A stretch of 64,000 nucleotides of DNA from Myxococcota bacterium (GCA_041389495.1 JAWKRT010000003.1:248001-312000); one strand, 5' to 3'; positions 1-9,315 are shown, counted from the first letter of the stretch. The notes: generated from the letters alone by a model not told the origin. Made by a program: numbers and translations.

Positions 1-35
1 CGCAGCGCGCCCGGCCCGCCGCGGCGCGGCGTCGA

Positions 36-64
36 TTGACGCCCCGGCGGCGCCGCGGTACCTC
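36..64 (+). promoter_or_regulatory. sigma70-type promoter of the tRNA-Cys gene
   Basis: A TTGACG -35 box (36-41) and a TACCTC -10 box (59-64) are separated by 17 bp. The predicted transcription start near 71 lies just before the mature tRNA 5' end at 75. This is sequence inference only. Confidence 0.55.
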
Positions 65-74
65 CCGACCTCCC

Positions 75-149
75 GGCGCCGTAGCCAAGCTGGTAAGGCA
101 AGGGCCTGCAAAGCCCCGATCGGCGGTTCGAATCCGCCCGGCGCCTCCA
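75..149 (+). tRNA. tRNA-Cys (anticodon GCA)
   Basis: The acceptor arms GGCGCCG (75-81) and CGGCGCC (139-145) pair perfectly and are followed by discriminator T and an encoded CCA (147-149). The anticodon loop reads CTGCAAA, giving anticodon GCA at 108-110, and the T arm holds the GGTTCGAAT signature. It decodes UGC/UGU as cysteine. Confidence 0.97.
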
Positions 150-280
150 ACGACCGTCTTCGCCCGCCGCGTCCGCGCGCGCCCCGCGGCGCGGGTGCTC
201 GCCGCGTACGCGCGAGCGCGCGTCCCTCGCGACGCGACGCGACTCCACGCAACGCGACGCGGGTCGGGTAGCCTCGCGGC

Positions 281-895
281 ATGCCGACGCCGCACCCCGA
301 CCCGACCTCCGACGCGCGCCTCGGCCGCGACGTCTTCCTCGCCCCTGGCGCGCAGCTCTACGGAGCCGTCGAGATCGCCGACCGCGGCTCGGTCTGGCCG
401 CACGCCGTGGTGCGCGCCGAAGCGAACCGCGTCGCCGTCGGGCGCGTCTCGAACCTCCAGGACTTCGCGATGCTCCACGTCGGCTACGAGCACTCGACGG
501 TGATCGGCGCCTTCTGCTCGGTCACGCACCACGCGACCGTGCACGGCGCGATCGTCGAGGACGCGTGCCTGATCGGCATCAACGCCGTCGTGATGGACGG
601 AGCGGTGATCGGTCGCGGCTCGATCGTCGCGCCGGGCGCCGTCGTGCGCGAGGGCACGGTCGTGCCGCCGCACTCGATCGTCGCGGGCGTGCCCGCGAAG
701 GTGCTGAAGACGCGCGACAGCGAGCGCGAGAACCGGCTCAACGCGTGGCAGTACTTCCGCAACGCGCGTGCCTATGCGCGCGGCGACCACCGCGCCTGGG
801 AGGGCCGCGCCTACCGCGGCTGGCTCGAGTGGATGCGCGACGCGATCGCGGCCGATCGCGACCTCGCGCCGGACTTCGACCCCCGCGTCGAGTGA
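281..895 (+). CDS. gamma-carbonic anhydrase family protein (left-handed beta-helix hexapeptide repeat)
   Basis: This 204-residue protein has the hexapeptide-repeat pattern of the gamma-carbonic anhydrase/YrdA/PaaY family (LbetaH fold, normally a cytoplasmic trimer). The motif NLQDFAMLHV (about residues 58-67) and VTHHATVHGA (about 81-90) supply His66, His83/84 and His88, the positions expected to bind the catalytic metal. A VAGVPAKVLK loop closes the helix, as in the family. The C-terminal tail of about 50 residues is helical. No clear Shine-Dalgarno precedes the ATG; a TAGCCT box lies 7-12 nt upstream, so a leaderless transcript is possible. Enzymatic activity is inferred from the histidines; many relatives have no proven activity. 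Confidence 0.88.
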   Translation: MPTPHPDPTSDARLGRDVFLAPGAQLYGAVEIADRGSVWPHAVVRAEANRVAVGRVSNLQDFAMLHVGYEHSTVIGAFCSVTHHATVHGAIVEDACLIGINAVVMDGAVIGRGSIVAPGAVVREGTVVPPHSIVAGVPAKVLKTRDSERENRLNAWQYFRNARAYARGDHRAWEGRAYRGWLEWMRDAIAADRDLAPDFDPRVE

Positions 896-916
896 GGCGC
901 GACGCGTCGCGCGCGG

Positions 917-2824
917 CTAGCCCTCGCGCCACGCGCCCCAGCGGTGGTCGGCCGACAGCAGCGGCGCGGCGTCGATGCCCTCGTCGCGCTGGCGCAGCGC
1001 GAGGTCGAGCCGCACCGCCGCGTGCACGAGCCCGAGGTGGCTGAAGGCCTGCGGGAAGTTGCCGAGCAGCGCCCCCGTCGCCGGGTCGACCTCCTCGGCG
1101 AGCAGGCCGACGTGGTTCGCGGCGCCCGCATGGGCGGCGAACACGTCGAGCGCCTCGTCGAGCCGGCCGGCGAGCGCGAGCGCCTCCGCGAGCCAGAACC
1201 CGCAGAGCAGGAAGGCGCCCTCGGCCCCGTCGATCCCGTCCTCGCCCGCATAACGACGGAGGAAGCGGCCGACGCCGAGCTCGCGCCGCACGCGGTCGAG
1301 CGTGTGCACGACGCGCGGGTCGTCGCCGGGGAGGAATCCGTAGACGGGCAGCAGGAGCAGCGTCGCGTCGGCGTCGTCGCCGCCGTACGTCCCGGTGAAG
1401 CTCTGCGCGCGCTCGCTCCACCCGCGCGTCTCGATGTCCGAGCGCAGGCGCAGGTGCGCGGCGCGCCAGCGCTCCTGCTCGCGGTCGCCGCCGAAGAGCG
1501 GCGCGAGGCGGAGCGCGCGGTCGAGCGCGACCCACGTCATCAGCTTGCTGTGCAGGTGGTGTCGGGGACGCGCGCGCGGCTCCCAGATGCCGTGGTCGGG
1601 CTCGTCGATCGTGTCGGCGGCGCGGTCGACGAGGTGGCGGATCTCGCGCCACAGGCGCAGCGACGTGAGGCCACCGGTGTTCTCGTGCAGGAACACCGCG
1701 TCGAGCAGCGGGCCGACGATGTCGTGCTGGCGCTGCAGGGCCGCCGCGTTGCCGATGCGGACGGGCGCGCTCCCCGCATGCCCGGCGAAGTGCCCGAGGA
1801 TCTCCTCGCGCGCGACGTCGTTGCCGTCGATCGACACCATGATGTCGAGCGCGCCGCGACGGTCCACGCAGTCGCGCACGAAGTGGAAGAAGCGCAGCGC
1901 CTCGGGCCCGTAGCCGATCAGGTTCATCGCGCGGATCGCCATCGCGCTGTCGCGCGTCCACGAGAACCGGTAGTCCCAGTTGCGCGTTCCGCCCGGCCAC
2001 TCGGGAAGGCTCGTCGTCGGCGCGGCGACCATCGCGCCCGTCGGCGCGTACTGCAGCAGCTTCAGCGTGAGCGCGGCGCGCTGGACGTCGTGGCGCCAGG
2101 GGCCGTCGTACGAGAGGCGCGACGACCAGCGACGCCAGAAGCGGCGCGTCCGGCGCAGCTGCTCGAACGGGCGGTAGGCGGCGACCGGCTCGGGCCGGTT
2201 CTGGCGCCACGAGAGCAGGATCCAGCGGCGCTCGCCGGCGCGGAGGCGGAAGCGCGCGCCCACGCCGCCGTCGGCGCGCGGCTCGACGCGCACGCCGCCC
2301 TCGATCGCGAGCGCGAGGCGCTCGCCGTGCTCGCCCTCGGCGAGCGCGCCGTGCTCGGCGGGCGAGACGCGCGTCGCCCCGCGCGCGTAGTCGAAGCGCG
2401 GGTCGAAGACGAGCTCGAGCTCCATCTCGCCCTCGCGCGCCTCGACCAGGCGGTGCACCTCGCGCACCGAGAACTGCTCGTCGTCGCCGCTCCACGGCAT
2501 CGAGTCGGTGAGCTGGACGACGCCGCGCTCGCCGCGGAACAGCGTCTGCACGACGTTCGTGCCGTCGTCGTAGGCCTGAAGGCTCTCCCACTGCTCGCCG
2601 ACCGGGCCGACGCGGAAGCGGCCGCCGCGCGCGGGGTCGAGGAGCGCGGCGAACACGCTCGGCGAGTCGAAGCGCGGCAGGCAGAGCCAGTCGATCGAGC
2701 CGTCGACGCCGACGAGCGCGCAGCTCGTGCCGTCGCCGATCAGCGCGTGCTGGCCGATCGCGCCGCGGCGGCGCGCGGCGTCGAACGCGCGGGCCAGGCG
2801 CTCGGCGCTCGTGTAGAGATCCAC
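917..2824 (-). CDS. glycoside hydrolase family 15 protein (glucoamylase/trehalase-like)
   Basis: The 635-residue product begins with the typical bacterial GH15 N-terminal beta-sandwich (IGDGTSCALVGVDGSIDWLC, about residues 28-47) and continues into an alpha/alpha barrel. GGTRNWDYRFSWTRD (near residues 280-295) is the substrate-pocket signature, GIWEPR followed by HSKLMTWVALDRA carries the general-acid glutamate, and NFPQAFSHLGLV near the C terminus is the second conserved catalytic-region motif. GH15 members of this architecture hydrolyse alpha-glucosidic bonds; several are trehalases, but the substrate cannot be decided here. There is no signal peptide, so it is probably cytoplasmic. It follows the GT2 gene by 3 bp on the same strand, so the two are probably cotranscribed. 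Confidence 0.93.
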   Translation of the reverse strand: MDLYTSAERLARAFDAARRRGAIGQHALIGDGTSCALVGVDGSIDWLCLPRFDSPSVFAALLDPARGGRFRVGPVGEQWESLQAYDDGTNVVQTLFRGERGVVQLTDSMPWSGDDEQFSVREVHRLVEAREGEMELELVFDPRFDYARGATRVSPAEHGALAEGEHGERLALAIEGGVRVEPRADGGVGARFRLRAGERRWILLSWRQNRPEPVAAYRPFEQLRRTRRFWRRWSSRLSYDGPWRHDVQRAALTLKLLQYAPTGAMVAAPTTSLPEWPGGTRNWDYRFSWTRDSAMAIRAMNLIGYGPEALRFFHFVRDCVDRRGALDIMVSIDGNDVAREEILGHFAGHAGSAPVRIGNAAALQRQHDIVGPLLDAVFLHENTGGLTSLRLWREIRHLVDRAADTIDEPDHGIWEPRARPRHHLHSKLMTWVALDRALRLAPLFGGDREQERWRAAHLRLRSDIETRGWSERAQSFTGTYGGDDADATLLLLPVYGFLPGDDPRVVHTLDRVRRELGVGRFLRRYAGEDGIDGAEGAFLLCGFWLAEALALAGRLDEALDVFAAHAGAANHVGLLAEEVDPATGALLGNFPQAFSHLGLVHAAVRLDLALRQRDEGIDAAPLLSADHRWGAWREG

Positions 2825-2827
2825 GCG

Positions 2828-3694
2828 TCAGCCGGCCGCGCGCGGGCTCGACGCGGCGGGGAGCTTGCGTCCTCCGGGCTCGAAGATCGCGTAGCGGGCG
2901 AGCCCGTTGCGCTGGAGGAAGAGCTGCAGCGACGTGCCCAGCACGCCGAGCCCGTACGTGACGGAGCGGCGGAAGTCGATCGACGACGCTTCCTCGAAGT
3001 AGGCGGCCGGGCAGCTCACCTCGCCGATCGCGAAGCCCGCGTAGATGATCTGGGCGAGCATCTGGTTGTCGAAGACGAAGTCGTCCGAGTTCTCCTCGAG
3101 CGCGCACGTCGTGAGCACGTCGCGCGAGAAGGCGCGGTAGCCCGTGTGGTACTCGGAGAGCTTGGCGCCCGCGAGGAAGTTCTGCGTCGCCGTCAGGAAG
3201 CGGTTCGCGAAGTACTTGTAGTAGGGCATCCCGCCGGCGAGCGCGCTCCCGCCGAGGATGCGCGAGCCGAGCACGACGTCGAACGGGCCGTCGGTGATCA
3301 TGCCGATCATCGGGGCGAGCAGCTTGGGCGTGTACTGGTAATCGGGGTGGAGCATGACGACGACGTCGGCGCCGAGCTCTAGCGCCGCGTCGTAGCACGT
3401 CTTCTGGTTGCCCCCGTACCCGCGGTTGCGCTCGTGCACGATGGTGTGGAGCCCGAGCCTGCGCGCGACCTCGACCGTGTCGTCGCGACTGGCGTCGTCG
3501 GTCACGACCACCTCGTCGACGAGGTCGAGCGGAATCTCCCGGTAGGTCTTCTCGATCGTCTTCGCCGCGTTGTAGGCCGGCATCACGACGACGATCTTCT
3601 TTCCGTGGAACAACGCTTCGGCTCCGCAGGGCTGCGAGGCCGCGCGGGCCCCGTCGGTCGTGGTCTCGCGCCGCCGCCTCGGAGCGGCGGACAT
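2828..3694 (-). CDS. family 2 glycosyltransferase (DPM1/DPG-synthase-like)
   Basis: The 288-residue protein has a GT-A fold starting at KKIVVVMPAYNAAKTIEKTY (about residue 32). VVTDDASRDDTVEVA carries the nucleotide-sugar-binding aspartates, and MLHPDYQY stands where the family has its DxD-like metal motif. It resembles polyprenyl-phosphate mannosyl/glucosyltransferases but lacks the C-terminal membrane domain found in some of them, so it is a soluble or peripheral enzyme. The acceptor is unknown. The annotated ATG gives a 30-residue unstructured basic N terminus; no better start is visible. It lies immediately upstream of the GH15 gene, which suggests a shared role in glucan, trehalose or glycolipid metabolism. 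Confidence 0.9.
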   Translation of the reverse strand: MSAAPRRRRETTTDGARAASQPCGAEALFHGKKIVVVMPAYNAAKTIEKTYREIPLDLVDEVVVTDDASRDDTVEVARRLGLHTIVHERNRGYGGNQKTCYDAALELGADVVVMLHPDYQYTPKLLAPMIGMITDGPFDVVLGSRILGGSALAGGMPYYKYFANRFLTATQNFLAGAKLSEYHTGYRAFSRDVLTTCALEENSDDFVFDNQMLAQIIYAGFAIGEVSCPAAYFEEASSIDFRRSVTYGLGVLGTSLQLFLQRNGLARYAIFEPGGRKLPAASSPRAAG

Positions 3695-3716
3695 CGGCGC
3701 AGCGGGAGGATAGACT
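3688..3716 (+). promoter_or_regulatory. possible promoter of tRNA-Leu
   Basis: A TAGACT -10 box (3711-3716) is preceded after 17 bp by CGGACA (3688-3693, four of six matches to TTGACA). The predicted start near 3723 fits the tRNA 5' end at 3729. It overlaps the start codon of the divergent GT2 gene. Confidence 0.4.
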
Positions 3717-3728
3717 CGCTCCGCCTCG

Positions 3729-3810
3729 GCCCGGGTGGCGGAATGGTAGACGCGGGCGACTTAAAATCGCTTGGCCTTCGGTCGTGCAGGTTCGAGTCCT
3801 GCCCCGGGTA
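3729..3810 (+). tRNA. tRNA-Leu (anticodon TAA)
   Basis: A class II tRNA: acceptor GCCCGGG (3729-3735) pairs with CCCGGGT (3803-3809) with one G-U pair. The anticodon loop CTTAAAA gives TAA, the long variable arm TGGCCTTCGGTC follows, and the T arm is GCAGGTTCGAGTCCTGC. The 3' CCA is not encoded (genomic sequence is CCG), so it must be added after transcription, unlike the other tRNAs in this window. Confidence 0.96.
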
Positions 3811-3865
3811 CCGCGCTTCTCCCCCTCTCAGCTCTCCTCGTCCGACCGTCGCGCGCCCGCCGAGG

Positions 3866-4180
3866 CTAGGCGCCCGTCGCGTCGACGAGCGCGCGCAGCT
3901 CGTCGATCTCGAGCAGCTCCTCGAGCGCATCGCGGTCGAGCAGCGTCGTGCGCTGGTAGCCGAGCTCCGGCATCTCGAGCTCGACGCGGAAGATCTCGCG
4001 CGGGGACGAGAACACCTGCCGGATCCGCACGCTCCGGACCGCGTCGCCGCTCGACAGCTCGCAGCGCAGGGAGTCGACGATGCGCTGCGAGCGCGGCACG
4101 ACCCCGAACGGCGCGAGCGCGTCGGGAGCGCGGCGCGCCCGATGGTTGCCGAGGAGCTTGTACGATCCGCGCGGCTTCAT
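3866..4180 (-). CDS. small conserved-looking hypothetical protein
   Basis: This 104-residue ORF is not recognised as a known family. It starts MKPRGSYKLLGNHRARR and contains a beta-rich stretch (residues 45-75) ending in LEELLEIDELRALV, a leucine-rich helix; overall it looks like a small soluble protein. Codon choice (GC at third positions) fits real coding sequence, and it lies 21 bp downstream of the PilZ gene on the same strand, so cotranscription is likely. A TATCCT box sits about 10 nt before the ATG and no Shine-Dalgarno is visible, so a separate leaderless transcript is also possible. Confidence 0.6.
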   Translation of the reverse strand: MKPRGSYKLLGNHRARRAPDALAPFGVVPRSQRIVDSLRCELSSGDAVRSVRIRQVFSSPREIFRVELEMPELGYQRTTLLDRDALEELLEIDELRALVDATGA

Positions 4181-4201
4181 GGGGGGCGGGAGGATACCCG
4201 C

Positions 4202-4663
4202 TCACGCGCGCGACGGGGCGCGTCGCCCCGTCGGTGTCGGTGAATCTTCGCGAGCGGGCTCGCCGTGTGCGCGCCGCACGTCCTCGAGCACGCGCTCGAG
4301 CCGATCGAGCTCGCCGTCCTCCGCGCCCACGAACTCGATTCCCATTCCGAAGTGCGCCTTCGCGCTCGCGCTCTCGATCGCCGTCTTCGTCCAGCGAACG
4401 CGCCCGACGGCGCGCACCTGCGCGCCCTCGGGCAGGTCGATCTCGACGAGCACGCGTCGCCCGGGCGACACGAGCTCGTCGGACTCCACGTACGCGCCGC
4501 CGCGCGAGACGTTTCCGCACGTGTCCTCGGAGGTGCGGAAGTACGGGCGGCCGGTGTGCGGCTCGAGCTCGGGATCGATCGTCGAGATGCGCACGCCCGC
4601 CTGGAGCGCGACGCGCCGGTAGCGCTGCGTCGCCTTCGTTGCCTCGTTCGCGTCGTCGCCCAT
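4202..4663 (-). CDS. PilZ domain protein
   Basis: This 153-residue protein is a single PilZ domain, the usual c-di-GMP receptor fold. The RYRR segment (residues 14-17) fits the RxxxR-type arginine motif, and GNVSRGGAYV (50-59) fits the (D/N)xSxxG motif. GRRVLVEIDLPEG and GRVRWTK followed by FGMGIEFVG are typical barrel strands. The chosen ATG at 4663 is preceded by GGAGGG; the same frame is open further upstream but is only the antisense of the neighbouring gene. It is transcribed divergently from the DUF4388 gene, a pairing that suggests linked signalling or gliding/regulatory roles. Whether it binds c-di-GMP is inferred. Confidence 0.82.
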   Translation of the reverse strand: MGDDANEATKATQRYRRVALQAGVRISTIDPELEPHTGRPYFRTSEDTCGNVSRGGAYVESDELVSPGRRVLVEIDLPEGAQVRAVGRVRWTKTAIESASAKAHFGMGIEFVGAEDGELDRLERVLEDVRRAHGEPAREDSPTPTGRRAPSRA

Positions 4664-4885
4664 CGCTGCGCTGCCCTCCGGCCCCGATGCGGGCCCCGCG
4701 CGGTTCGGCGCTGCCGATCGGCCTCCACGCGGTGGCAGCTTGAGCGCGGATTCGGCCCGATCGGACGCGTCGTTGCTGCGGAGCGCGCGGTTCGGCGCCT
4801 CAAGGCGTGCCGGAGGAGCGACGAAGAGGCCGCGGTCCGAAGGGCCGCCGCGCGTCGCGCGGAGCTTCACGAGAGCGGGGGACGC
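4664..4885. other. divergent intergenic region between the PilZ and DUF4388 genes
   Basis: These 222 bp separate two outward-facing genes and should hold both promoters. I see no convincing -35/-10 pair, no RNA gene and no repeat. Confidence 0.4.
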
Positions 4886-6148
4886 GTGGAAGACGGCGGA
4901 GATCTGCAGCTCGACGAGGGCCTGCGCCGGCGCCTCGGGCTCGCGGGTGGCGAGTCGATCCGCCCGCTCCGCGCGATGGGTCGCACGCTCGTGCTCGAGC
5001 GCATCGATGGCCAGCCGCGCGCCGCCGTGCCGTGGGATCGCGAGCTCGTCCTCTCCGCCGACGTCCAGTCCTTTCCCCTCGCCGACCTCTTGAGCCTCGT
5101 CCACAGCGCCGGCAAGTCCGGCTTCCTGTCCTTCACCTGCGGCAAGGTCGAGAAGTGCGTCTACCTCCACCGCGGCGAGGTGATCTTCGCGTCGTCGAAC
5201 CAGAACGCAGACCGCCTCGGCGAGTGCCTGCTGCGCGACGAGCGCATCACGCTCGAGCAGCTGCGCGAGACGGAGCGGCGCTTCTCGCCGAGCGAACGGT
5301 TCGGCAAGTCGCTCGTCGAGCGCGGCGTGCTCACGCCGCGCGAGCTGTGGAACGGCGTGAAGGCACAGGTCGAGGTGATCGTCCGCTCGCTGTTCGCCTA
5401 CACGACGGGCTTCGTGCACTTCTGGGAAGGCGAGGTCGAGCCCGACAACGTCGTGCGGCTCGCGCTCCCGACGCGCCGGCTGATCGCCGAAGGGCTCGAG
5501 CAGCGCGACGACCTGCTGCGCTTCGTCGCGCATCTCGAGGACGCGCGCGTGGTCCTGCGCCGTCGCGACGGGAAGCGGGACACGCTGTCGGGCAACGGGC
5601 GCGCGGTCTACGACGCGCTCGAGGACGGCGACCGGTTCCCGGCCCTCTGCCGCCGCGCGGGCTTCGACCCGCTCTCGACGGCGCGCACGCTGATGCTCCT
5701 CAAGGTGCTCGATGCAGTCGAGATCGGGACGGTCGAGGCGGACGGCGACCGCCTGCTCGTCGACCTCGACAAGGCGTCGGCCGACAGCGACGTCGTTCGC
5801 GGGCTCGTGGTCGACCACGTCGCGCTCCTGTCCGAGCTCGTGGCGCCGCTCGTGATGGTCGACGGCGAGGCCGCGGTCCGCGCGCGCCTCGGCGAGCTCG
5901 TCTCCGACGTCGCGCGCGCTCACCCGTTCCTCGACGGCATCGAGATCGGCGGCGGCTGCGTGCTCGACCCGGAGGCCGTCACGCAGCGCGCGCTCCGGAT
6001 CGCGCGCGACCGTGAGGCGCACGTCTGCCAGGCCCTCGGCGAGCTCGTGACCTACATCGAGTTCGAGCTGCGCCACCACCCGCGCCTCGAGGACGCCGAG
6101 CGCTACGTCGAGGCGGTCGAGGACCTGCGGGCCAAGATCGAGCACTGA
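4886..6148 (+). CDS. DUF4388 (PATAN-type) domain regulatory protein
   Basis: The 420-residue product has a DUF4388 N-terminal region: LVLSADVQSFPLADLLSLVH, then SGFLSFTCGKVEKCVYLHRG and VIFASSNQNADRLGECL match the family pattern of a small beta-rich domain that reports gliding/two-component-type signalling in delta-proteobacteria. A helical middle region follows (ITLEQLRETER, KSLVERGVLTPRELW), resembling the repeats seen after DUF4388. The last third is uncharacterised. The GTG at 4886 is preferred because a GGGG stretch lies about 5 nt upstream; an internal ATG at 4976 (390 residues) is the alternative start and has no visible Shine-Dalgarno. Function beyond signalling is unknown. Confidence 0.75.
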   Translation: MEDGGDLQLDEGLRRRLGLAGGESIRPLRAMGRTLVLERIDGQPRAAVPWDRELVLSADVQSFPLADLLSLVHSAGKSGFLSFTCGKVEKCVYLHRGEVIFASSNQNADRLGECLLRDERITLEQLRETERRFSPSERFGKSLVERGVLTPRELWNGVKAQVEVIVRSLFAYTTGFVHFWEGEVEPDNVVRLALPTRRLIAEGLEQRDDLLRFVAHLEDARVVLRRRDGKRDTLSGNGRAVYDALEDGDRFPALCRRAGFDPLSTARTLMLLKVLDAVEIGTVEADGDRLLVDLDKASADSDVVRGLVVDHVALLSELVAPLVMVDGEAAVRARLGELVSDVARAHPFLDGIEIGGGCVLDPEAVTQRALRIARDREAHVCQALGELVTYIEFELRHHPRLEDAERYVEAVEDLRAKIEH

Positions 6149-6195
6149 CGGGGCGCGCCGGTGCGCGCGCGCGTGCGGTTCGCTAGGAGGAGCCC

Positions 6196-7068
6196 GTGCC
6201 TCCCCGCCGCGACGCGTCCGCCTCCCTCCACGGTCGCCCTCGCGGCGCGCGGCGCCGCGGCCGCGGCGGGACGCGCGGCGAGCGTCCCGGCATCCATCGC
6301 CTCTCGGGCATCCACTGCGTGCGCGAGGCCCTGCTCGCGGGGCGGCGCGAGCTCCTGCGCCTGTGGGTCGACGAGCAGGCGGCTCGAGGCGGCGACGTCG
6401 CGGCGCTGTGCGAGCGCGCCGCGGCGATGGGGCTGCCGGTGACGGCGGTCGCGGCCGACGACCTCGTCGCGCGCCTCGACCCGTCGGCGCGGCGCTCGAA
6501 CCCGCAGGGCCTCGTGCTCGAGGCGGGGCCGCTTCCCGAGCCGACTCTCGAGGAGCTCCTCGAAGGCGCGGCGTCGGACGACTTCTGCCTGGTCGTGCTC
6601 GACGGGGTCGAGGACCCCCAGAACGTCGGGGCGATCGCGCGGGTCGCCGAGGCCGCGGGAGCCGACGGGCTCGTGCTCGGGAGCCGGCGCGCGCCCCCCA
6701 TCGGGCCGGCCGCCGCTCGCGCGAGCGCGGGGGCCGTCGAGTGGCTCCCGATCGCGCGCGTTCCCAATCTCAGTAGGGCGCTCGATCAGCTGCAGGCCGC
6801 GGGACTGTGGGTGGTGGGTGCGCAGGTCGAGGCGCCGACCTCGCTCTTCGAGGTGCCGGAGCGGATCCTGCGGGGGCCGCTCGCCGTCCTGATGGGGGCG
6901 GAAGGGAAGGGGCTTCGCGAGGGCGTCCAGCGGCGCGTCGACCATCCCGTGTCGATCCCGATGGCCGGCCACGTCGGCTCGCTCAACGTCGCCACCGCGA
7001 CTGCGGTCGTGCTCTTCGAGCTCGTGCGGCGCCGCGCTGCGCGGTCGGCGGGTGACGCGTCGCAGTAG
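6196..7068 (+). CDS. rlmB: 23S rRNA/tRNA guanosine 2'-O-methyltransferase, TrmH/RlmB family
   Basis: The 290-residue protein has the SpoU family architecture: an N-terminal substrate-binding domain starting at GIHCVREALLAGRRELLRLW and a C-terminal SPOUT knot. The three SpoU motifs are visible as LDGVEDPQNVGAIARVAEAA, VLMGAEGKGLREGV and SIPMAGHVGSLNVATATAV. It should use S-adenosylmethionine to methylate a ribose in 23S rRNA (G2251 in E. coli). The first 35 residues are arginine-rich and disordered. The GTG start follows a perfect AGGAGG at 6185-6190. RlmB is the best fit by length and N-terminal domain, but other TrmH paralogues cannot be excluded. Confidence 0.88.
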   Translation: MPPRRDASASLHGRPRGARRRGRGGTRGERPGIHRLSGIHCVREALLAGRRELLRLWVDEQAARGGDVAALCERAAAMGLPVTAVAADDLVARLDPSARRSNPQGLVLEAGPLPEPTLEELLEGAASDDFCLVVLDGVEDPQNVGAIARVAEAAGADGLVLGSRRAPPIGPAAARASAGAVEWLPIARVPNLSRALDQLQAAGLWVVGAQVEAPTSLFEVPERILRGPLAVLMGAEGKGLREGVQRRVDHPVSIPMAGHVGSLNVATATAVVLFELVRRRAARSAGDASQ

Positions 7069-7136
7069 CTCGGCGGTGGCGCGGGCATGTGGGTTTTCAA
7101 ACCCGCTCATCCCCAAGGGCGGCTCGCTACGCGGGC

Positions 7137-7165
7137 TTGCTGGCGCCCGGGAGGGGTCGTATAGT
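7137..7165 (+). promoter_or_regulatory. promoter of the tRNA-tuf-secE-nusG-rplK operon
   Basis: TTGCTG (7137-7142) and TATAGT (7160-7165) are separated by 17 bp. The predicted start near 7172 lies 13 nt before tRNA-Thr. It is the only good promoter I see before 21.3 kb, so it may drive the whole translation cluster. Confidence 0.65.
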
Positions 7166-7184
7166 CCCGCGCGTCCGTTCCCAG

Positions 7185-7260
7185 GCTGGCGTAGCTCAAC
7201 TGGTAGAGCGACGGATTTGTAATCCGTAGGTTAAGGGTTCGAGTCCCCTCGTCAGCTCCA
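7185..7260 (+). tRNA. tRNA-Thr (anticodon TGT)
   Basis: Acceptor GCTGGCG (7185-7191) pairs with CGTCAGC (7250-7256), CCA is encoded, and the anticodon loop TTTGTAA gives TGT. First of the four tRNAs upstream of tuf, the arrangement known from many proteobacteria. Confidence 0.97.
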
Positions 7261-7509
7261 CCTCGTCGTTCTCCCCTCGAACGAAGCGCGAAGAGTCATC
7301 GCAGGCCTGGGTCCGGACACGGCGAACGGCAACAGCAAAGAAGCTCATCACAGCGCTGCGGGTTCGGCTGCCCTTCCAGCTGCTTGGCGCGATCGCCTGC
7401 CGATCGCGACGCAGCTCGGCAGGGTGACCACCGGGGCGCTCTACGCTCATCGACAGAAACCGTTGCCTAACAAGTGGCACGCGGGTTGCGTCGGATGAGC
7501 GCGGGAACT
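7261..7509. other. 249-bp spacer between tRNA-Thr and tRNA-Tyr
   Basis: The spacer is visibly less GC-rich than its surroundings and carries no convincing ORF. A minus-strand ORF through it ends in the antisense of tRNA-Thr and is an artefact. It contains an isolated GCCTAACAAG (7465-7474) that resembles one end of an integron attC site but has no partner. Confidence 0.35.
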
Positions 7510-7595
7510 GGAGAGGTACCGAAGCGGCCAAACGGGGCAGACTGTAAATCTGCTGGCTCATGCCTTCGGAGGTTCGAATCCTCCCCTCTCCACCA
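7510..7595 (+). tRNA. tRNA-Tyr (anticodon GTA)
   Basis: Class II tRNA with acceptor GGAGAGG (7510-7516) paired to CCTCTCC (7585-7591), encoded CCA, anticodon loop CTGTAAA (GTA) and a long variable arm. Confidence 0.97.
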
Positions 7596-7721
7596 CACGC
7601 CCGCCCGACGGCGGGCGCGACGGAGGGGCGAGGGGCGCGCGAGTCGCGCTTCCGAAGCCGGCAGTCACCGTCTCCCCGTGCTCCGCGGTCGGCATCTCGC
7701 GAACGGGTTCCGCCGGGTCGG

Positions 7722-7798
7722 GCGGGAGTAGCTCAGCTGGCTAGAGCACGAGCCTTCCAAGCTCGGGGTCGCGGGTTCGAACCCCGTCTCCCGCTCCA
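7722..7798 (+). tRNA. tRNA-Gly (anticodon TCC)
   Basis: Acceptor GCGGGAG (7722-7728) pairs with CTCCCGC (7788-7794), CCA is encoded, and the loop CTTCCAA gives anticodon TCC. Confidence 0.97.
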
Positions 7799-7854
7799 GA
7801 CCGGCGGTGATGTTAGTCGAGCAACGCGAGGAGCGGTCTCGGGAAGCGCAATCG

Positions 7855-7930
7855 GCTCACGTAGCTCAGTTGGTAGAGCACGTCCTTGGTAAGGACGAGG
7901 TCAGCGGTTCAATCCCGCTCGTGAGCTCCA
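7855..7930 (+). tRNA. tRNA-Thr (anticodon GGT)
   Basis: Acceptor GCTCACG (7855-7861) pairs with CGTGAGC (7920-7926), CCA is encoded, and the loop TTGGTAA gives anticodon GGT. The second threonine isoacceptor of the cluster, 147 bp before tuf. Confidence 0.97.
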
Positions 7931-8072
7931 GATCGTCGGCCGCGCGAGGTCGACGCGGGCCGGCGAGCAAAGTGGCGACGCGGCGCACCGCCGTCGGGCA
8001 GGGCGCGCAGGTTTCGCAGCCCGGCTCGGCCCGCGACGAGCCTTCGAGTGGCGAGAAGAGGCACCCAGGGAG

Positions 8073-9269
<1,197 letters not shown>

Positions 9270-9315
9270 AGCAGTCGCGGCGGCTCCGGCGGCCGCTGCG
9301 TTTCGGTAGGAACGA

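Noticed and set aside
3583..3930. Minus-strand ORF over tRNA-Leu
   Set aside because: It is the antisense of the tRNA (the familiar SNLHDRRP-type false protein) and overlaps the real GT2 gene in another frame.
7081..7150. GGGTTTTCAAACCC hairpin that could be the anticodon arm of a tRNA-Sec (TCA)
   Set aside because: No acceptor pairing or GGTTCGA T arm can be fitted around it; at most a weak terminator after rlmB.
7465..7474. GCCTAACAAG resembling one end of an integron attC site
   Set aside because: No matching GTTAGGC partner or cassette ORF lies within a plausible distance, so chance similarity is more likely.
7196..7561. Minus-strand ORF of 121 codons across tRNA-Thr and the following spacer
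   Set aside because: Its end is the antisense translation of tRNA-Thr, a well-known annotation artefact; no start signal or family match.
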